A stretch of 64,000 nucleotides of DNA. It comes from Humulus lupulus (lineage: Eukaryota > Streptophyta > Magnoliopsida > Rosales > Cannabaceae). The stretch is taken from the NCBI RefSeq assembly GCF_963169125.1, contig NC_084796.1, positions 217,706,448 to 217,770,447 on the forward strand. Direction: 5' to 3'. Positions 58,212 to 64,000 of this stretch are shown here, piece by piece; the first letter of the stretch is position 1, and each line of letters begins with the position of its first letter. Below the pieces are notes generated by a model. It made no database searches, was not told where the DNA came from, and was given only the letters and a program-made list of their open reading frames with translations. The position numbers were made by a program, and so were the translations under genes.

Positions 58212-59410
58212 TGTTGGGAAAACTTATACATGATCTTTATTTATGTTCATGTAGATCTAATATTAAACAAGTTAATATGAGACAACCTAGAACATGCTTC
58301 TAAAATTGAATTCAATGAGAAATAATGATAAGAATACTTACATAATGCACAGCGGAATGAATGAGTCATTCCTTCAGTTTCTCTAACCCTTGTATTCTTT
58401 CTGTCGCAGAGTATTACCAAGAAACTGAACCATTCTTTAATTTTCTTCATAGTCTTCCAAAGTATCCTTAGAATCACCTAGACTAGGTGGAAAATTCTCA
58501 ACACATGAGATAGATACAAAGAAAATAAGAGAACAGAACAATGAGGCTTAGAAAAGGACTTATGTTTAGAGAGAGAATCTAAAATCTATCATAAACTTGT
58601 GATTCAACTTATGATTTCAACTCTCTCTTAGCATTTCTTTTATAGACTCAATTAGGTCATTTATTTAATTAAAAAATCAATAAAATAATAGCCAATAATC
58701 AGCCCAAGGTCGAAATTATCATGGGCTTTAGGCCCGTGAAATTTCTCATTTAATTATAAGCCCGCTGAACTTAAAATCAAGGCCTGTATTATTTTCTATT
58801 GATTTAATTAATTAAATAATTATTCAAATTCTTTATCAAATTAATTATTTATAATTTGAACATTGATTTAAACTTATTTATTAATTTAGATACCAATTTA
58901 TCTTAATTAATAAATCTGTCATAATTTTTCTTTTATTCTCTAAATTATATAACTCTGTGAAACTATCCAAAATTGAGCTGGTCAAAATTAATTATTCTAA
59001 TTGATAACTAAATAAATTAATTGAGACTATCTAGATGAATTTATCAAAGGTACAGTGGAGATCATGGGCCTATGAAATCAAGCTCCAATAAGTTATCATA
59101 AATCTAACAAATAAATTTACTAACTTATTAATTCCGCGTGACTCCACTAAAGACTCATAATTGCACTCTTGAATTCATAGAATGCTCTATAAGCAATATA
59201 GATACGTTATTAATTATCCATTGTTTCAACCATAACCATCACTCAATCCTCTATAGACGATCTAATTTTATCCTTAAAACACTTAGTTCCTTGTAAATGA
59301 TATTTCAGTAAACAAATATTAATTACTGAAATGAGATCTCTATCATTTAGCAACTTGAACCAAACTAAAAGGAAACCATCATTTCACTTTGTCATTCCTA
59401 AAATATGCAA
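58212..59410 (-). repeat. Copia-like LTR or LTR fragment inserted in Tat-2
   Basis: Starts TGTTGGGAAAACTTATAC exactly where the Tat-2 integrase frame stops. A TATA box CTATAAAAG reads on the minus strand at 58637-58645, so the LTR points leftward. The right limit is uncertain (somewhere near 59410) and I could not find the ATGGT target duplication, so it may be truncated. The sequence is AT-rich with no coding frame. Confidence 0.5.
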
Positions 59411-60452
59411 GGATGATGTGGCGAATGAGAATGAGACATGTGACATCACCAATCAGGGAAAAATGACAAAGTATTGAGAAAAGACCAACGGGAAAAACAG
59501 ATAGGTCCAGGACCTAAGAAAGTCGACCAAGCCTATACCCCCTAAGGGTGGTCCGCCTGACCTCTACCCCTATGGGTGGTCGACCTAAGCAGGCCCAAGG
59601 GCCTAGAAATGGTCGGCCTGACCCCTACCTCGGAGGTGGTCGGCCCCAGCATGCACAAGGACCCCTAGGAGTGGTCGGCTTGAACCCAATCTCTAGGGTA
59701 GTCGGCCCCAATATGCCCAAGAACCCCTAGGGGTGGTCGGCCCGACCTCAACCCCTAGGGTGGTCGGCCTAAGCAGGCCCAAGAGCCACCTGGGTGGTCA
59801 GACCACCTTATCTTTCATGGGATGGTTAGCCTAAACACCCAAGTACACTTCATTGAGAAATAATCACTCTCATTCAAACTGAGATCAGTAGGCCTACCAC
59901 CCCGAAGATCAACAGGCCTAACACCGAGAGGATCAACAAGTCCAACACCTAGAAGGTCGCAAGTCCAGCACCCAAGCTTTAGTCATCGGGCCTAACACCA
60001 AAGTCTCATATACCGACAAAGACTTAACATTTTCCCAGAAGTTTCAATCGTGCATTGTCTTCCATGATCTAAAGAAACAACGAGAGGACCCATGTGGACA
60101 CGTATATCCAGTACCTGATAATCGCGTGCCAAACCACGATCCCAGTATGACTGGTCATGTAATAGCCCCTGGATACTATAAATAAAGGACCCAGGGCTTC
60201 ATTTAAGGGGACTTTTGGACTCTTTTTTTTGGATTTTTTCTCTTTTTCTGGAATTTTGGGAGAAAAATCTGAGTGACGAGTGAACTCATCAGTTTGGGCT
60301 TGTAATTGTCGAGTAATTAAATACTAAAGTAGAAGTGGATTAGGTTATTACTGTTCATCAGAATGAACAGGGCTGAACAACAATAAAATTCCAGCATGTT
60401 TATTTACGATAATTGTACTCTGTCATTTGTTTCCTTTATTTCGTTCAAAAGG
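59411..60452 (+). repeat. LTR-like region with tandem repeats
   Basis: Contains a GC-rich array of GGGTGGTCGGCC-type units (59545-59805, about 61-63 bp per double unit), a second shorter array of CCTAACACC/GATCAACA units (59885-60000), then a TATA box ACTATAAATAAAGG (60176-60189) followed by a T-rich leader. This looks like the promoter part of a plus-strand LTR cut by Copia-3. The family was not recognised and no clear termini were found. Confidence 0.4.
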
Positions 60453-61130
60453 TGTCGTATACTGCACATACGACCGTTGGCCAATTTCACAAGTCAACAC
60501 ACTTCTTCATCAGAAGCTATAGATGTTCATATCTACGATTAACACTCCCATGCAATTATACTACCGAGTTCCCAAGATGTAAGTATGGGCTAGTCCGTAG
60601 GGTAAGCTGGTAACGAACAAGTCAAAGAACTCAAATAATACAATCAATTAGAATACTAAGAATTGAGATTGAATTGACCTATGGTCAACTATATGATATG
60701 ACTAGAATAGATAATAACGGTATGTTTACATATCCTATCTACTATCAATATCGGCCAAGTCCGATGTAACAAATATGTCTGATATTATCCACTTTATTAA
60801 TGTCCTGGAAAGAACATAACACTGTGATGTGTAAGTAGATCATATCGTAGATTGGCAAGTCAGTGTAAATCCTGTGCACTGACTAATCTTAGGACTAACT
60901 TATTTTGAACATATAATCATCTTTATATTCCATTGTGATTACGTCAACATAAATATGATTAGCTATATGCTCGGGATTTAATAGAAGTTTATATTAAACA
61001 AATATTCATGAAAATAAAATATGTGAGCAAAGTGATTGACCAAGTGAAAAATTGATTTCTATTCTTTTATTGATAATAAATGAGATTACAAAGAAATTGG
61101 GTTTTAAATAGGGCATAAAAACCCCCAACA
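60453..61130 (-). repeat. 3' LTR of Copia-3 (about 678 bp)
   Basis: On the minus strand begins TGTTGGGGGTTTTTATGCCC and ends CAGTATACGACA. It sits directly after the purine tract. Confidence 0.75.
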
Positions 61131-61139
61131 AACTCCCAC

Positions 61140-63987
61140 TTGCACTAATTGAAACTAATGCCTTAATTCTACTAATCCCATTTCCTTGATATGCTTATTA
61201 AATGTAGCTCCTGGTAATGTCTTTGTAAATGGATCTGCAAGATTGTCTTCAGATGCAATCTTCATAACCTTCACATCTCCTTTGGCCACATATTCTCGAA
61301 TAATGTGATTCTTCCTTTCTATATGCTTACGCCTTTTATGACATTGAGGTTCTTTCGAGTTGGTTATCGCTCATGTGTTGTCACAAAACAACACAAGCAG
61401 TTTATCCATTTCTGGAATAACACAAAGATTTGAATAGAACCTCTTTAGCCAGACTATTTCCTTAGCTGCTTCTGATGCGACTGTGTACTTAGCCTCTATG
61501 GTGGAATCTGAGATTGTAGGCTATTTTACGCTTCTCCATATCACAACTCCACCCCCAAGAGTAAACACCATTCCAGAAGTAGACTTCTTATCATCGAAAT
61601 CAGTCTGAAAATTGGAATCGGTGTAGCCTACAAGGTTTAGAACACCACCCTTGTATACTAACATATAATCCCTAGTTCGCCTTAAATACTTCAGGATATG
61701 CTTAACTGCTATCCAATGTTCTGGTGCTGGGTTTGACTGATACCTGCTCACTACTCCCGCTGCATAGCAGATATCTGGTCTAGTAGACAACATAGCATAA
61801 ATCAGACTTCCAACTGTAGATGCGTAAGAAACTTCTCTCATTGCATCTTCCTCTTCAGTAGTCTGGGGAGATTGCTTCTTTGAAAGATAAAATCCACGGT
61901 GGGACGGTAGACGCCCTTTATTGGAATTTTTCATTGAGAAACGTTCAAGCACTTTATCAATGTAAGTTGCTTGAGATAGAGCTAAGAGTCTGTTCTTTCT
62001 ATCCCTAATGATCTGGATACCTAGAACATAACTTGCTTCACCCAAATCCTTCTTCTAGATTTGAGTGCTTAGCCAATTCTTCACATCTGATAATTTGTTA
62101 ACATTGTTTACAATGAGTAAGATATCATCTACATACAGAACCAAGAATACCACTATTTGATTTTCCTTCAGTTGGTAAACATAAGGCTCATCAATATTTT
62201 GTTCAAAGACATAGGTTTTGATTATGTCATCAAACCTAAGGTTCCAGGAACGAGAAGCTTGCTTAAGTCCATAAATGGACCTATTCAACTTGCAAACTTT
62301 TCCTTCTTGTCTAGCTACTTTAAATCCTTCTGGTTGATCCATATAAATGACTTCATCAAGCTTTCCATTAAGAAAAGTTGTCTTGACGTCCATTTTCCAA
62401 ATCTCATAGTCGAGAGCGATTTCTATGGATAGGAGGATGCAAATGGACTTGAGCATGGCTACCGAACTAAAAGTTTCCTCATAGTCCACGCCTTCTCTTT
62501 GGGTATAACCCTTTCCCACTAATCGAGCTTTATAAGTCTCGATATTTCCATCAACACCTCATTCATTCTTATAGATCCACTTGCAGCCAATGGCCCTAAA
62601 GTCACTAGCTGCCTCCACAAGATCCTAGACAAAAATTTTGAGTACATGGACACCATTTCCAGGTTCATGACTTTGAATCATAGTTCCTTTTCAGGGCTAT
62701 CCATTGCCTGTATGAATGACAAAGAATCATCGTCACCAGTGTCACCAACAACCATATTGGTTTCACCATCCAAACCATAGCGAATTGGGTTCCTAGAAAC
62801 CCTCCCACTACGACGAGGCTCCATGACTGTTTGCTCAAGAACAGTGGTACTATCTTCATTTAAATCGACTTGCGTCGGTTGAACATTAAGAGTGGGAATT
62901 TCATCATCAACTCGCGTTGATGATGATGGAACATTGTTTGGAGTCAATTCTTTTACCATCTCCTCTAAAACTACTTTGCTACGTGGTTTGAAGTTTTCGA
63001 CATAGTCATTTTTCAAAAAAGTAGCATTCGTAGAAGCAAACACTTTCTTTTCTAAATGACTATAGAAAAGTTCACCCGAGTACCTTTAGGATAGCAAACA
63101 AACATGCAAACTTCAGTTCGCAGTTCTAGTTTTCTTTCCTTTTTCCTCAGGACGTGGGCGGGACACCCCCAAATTATATAATGGCGTAAACTAGGTTCAC
63201 GACCATTCCAGCGTTCTAAAGGTGTTTTGGGGATTGATGTGGATGGCACGACATTGAGAATGCCGTTCGTGGTTTCAATTGCATGTCCCCAGAACAAAGT
63301 TGGTAGAGTTGAGTAACTAAGCATGCATCTAACCATTTCCAATAAAGTTCTGTTCCGGCGTTCCGCTACACTATTTTGTTGCAGAGTACCCGGGGCAGTA
63401 AGTTGTGATAAAATCCCAAGTTCAGTTAAATGATCTTGGAACTGCATATCCAAATATTCTCCACCCCTATCAGATCGCAAGATCTTTAGCGTTTTACCTA
63501 ATTGGTTCTAAGCCATTGCTAGGAATTCTTGAAACTTTGAAAATGTTTCTGATTTCCTATGCATTAGGTAAAGACATGAGTATCTAGAGTAATCATCAAT
63601 GAAAGTGACAAAATACTCAAAACCACCCTTGGCTTGTACATTCAAAGGTCCATAAACATCTGAATGCACAAGTCCAAGTGGTTCTTTGGCCCTATCACCC
63701 TTTGCAGAGAATAGACGCTTGGTCAGTTTGCCTTCTAGACAAGATTGATAGACAAGTAATTCACTTAAGGTGAGTTTTCTCAAAGGCCCATCCTTTGTAA
63801 GTCTTTGAATTCTATCATAGCCAGTGTGACCTAGTCTCAAATACCATAAATATGTCATGTTTTCGTTATCGGTCCTTTGACGTTTATTGGTCCTAGGTTT
63901 AGCTACTTTGAATAAATCATTGTTAAGAGAGAGGGGTTCATTAGGTCGCACAATATAAAGCCCGTTTTCCAAACATGCAATACACAA
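61140..63987 (-). pseudogene. Copia-3 pol: integrase, RT and RNase H, broken
   Basis: From high to low coordinate: integrase zinc finger (WYLRLGHTGYDRIQRL) and core (HSDVYGPLNVQAKGG, IDDYSRYSCLYLM, SDRGGEYLDMQF, AERRNRTLLEM), a linker rich in Ser/Asp (PRRSGRVSRNPIRYG), RT (MDVKTTFLNGKLDEVIYMDQ, SIYGLKQASRSW, LYVDDILLIV at about 62120), then VGSLIYAMLSTRPDICYAAG, HILKYLRRTRDYML and RNase H (YTDSNFQTDFDDKKSTSG, later KEPQCHKRRKHIERK). Defects: stops at about 63505, 62056 and 61521 and frameshifts near 63050 and between 62678 and 62519. The catalytic YVDD box and integrase D-D-E are intact, so decay is moderate. Confidence 0.88.
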
Positions 63988-64000
63988 TTGTGATCCATTG

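Larger units (their letters stand above)
60453..64000 (-). mobile_element. Copia-3: minus-strand Ty1/copia element, runs off the right edge
   Basis: 3' LTR (60453-61130), polypurine tract (61131-61141, minus strand AGTGGGAGTT) and pol from RNase H back to integrase are present; gag, protease and 5' LTR lie beyond 64000. Same LTR family as the fragment at 11031-11634. Confidence 0.85.

Overview
The window is plant nuclear DNA, most likely from a flowering plant. It holds broken pieces of plant-type genes with introns (a DUF21/CBS-domain protein, the mRNA export factor GLE1, a UGT73-like glycosyltransferase). Everything else is plant transposable elements: Ty1/copia, Ty3/gypsy of the Tekay (chromovirus) and Tat types, CACTA and hAT. 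The sequence is AT-rich apart from short CpG-rich islands inside the gypsy LTRs. I see no intact host gene and cannot name the species.

Left part (1-11030). Gene fragments with splice-like borders (DUF21/CBS at 41-600, GLE1 at 2961-3352, and unrecognised exon-like blocks between them) end at a CACTA-type right terminus at 4002. That terminus abuts the middle of a copia reverse transcriptase. The copia element ends with a complete 3' LTR (5265-5699), and directly after it begins the remaining C-terminal part of a UGT73-like gene (5702-9209). That gene is itself split by a 2479-bp CACTA element (6442-8920) with an exact TGA target duplication. AT-rich sequence without a gene follows.

Centre (11031-28977). 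A decayed copia LTR is interrupted by Tekay-A (11635-28941, 5-bp duplication GTGGC). Tekay-A is itself interrupted inside gag by Tekay-B (15241-22984, duplication GTTAT). Both have very long LTRs (about 2.65-2.97 kb), an initiator-Met-tRNA primer site and little intact coding sequence. Their LTRs carry arrays of short inverted repeats whose arms change together from copy to copy.

Right part (28978-64000). A Tat-type gypsy element (Tat-1, plus strand) holds a solo Tekay-like LTR (31999-32824, duplication CCACA), a nearly complete minus-strand chromodomain Tekay element (Tekay-C, 32917-42470; gag-pol in one frame with only five stops) and, near its 3' end, a second copia (Copia-2 from 45942). 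Copia-2 is cut before its 3' LTR by a minus-strand Tat element (Tat-2 from 50616). Tat-2 carries an antisense, intron-containing extra gene between its integrase and 3' LTR, with a 1.8-kb hAT-like element inside. Tat-2 is broken at 58212 by another LTR. A tandem-repeat region follows, then a minus-strand copia (Copia-3) that runs off the right edge.

The window is best read as layers: target duplications fix the order of insertion in most places, and the coding remnants only make sense once inserts are mentally removed. No gene here appears to work as an intact host pathway. The points most worth a second look are the covarying hairpin arrays in the Tekay LTRs, the possible gene-carrying CACTA at the left edge, and the antisense gene inside Tat-2.
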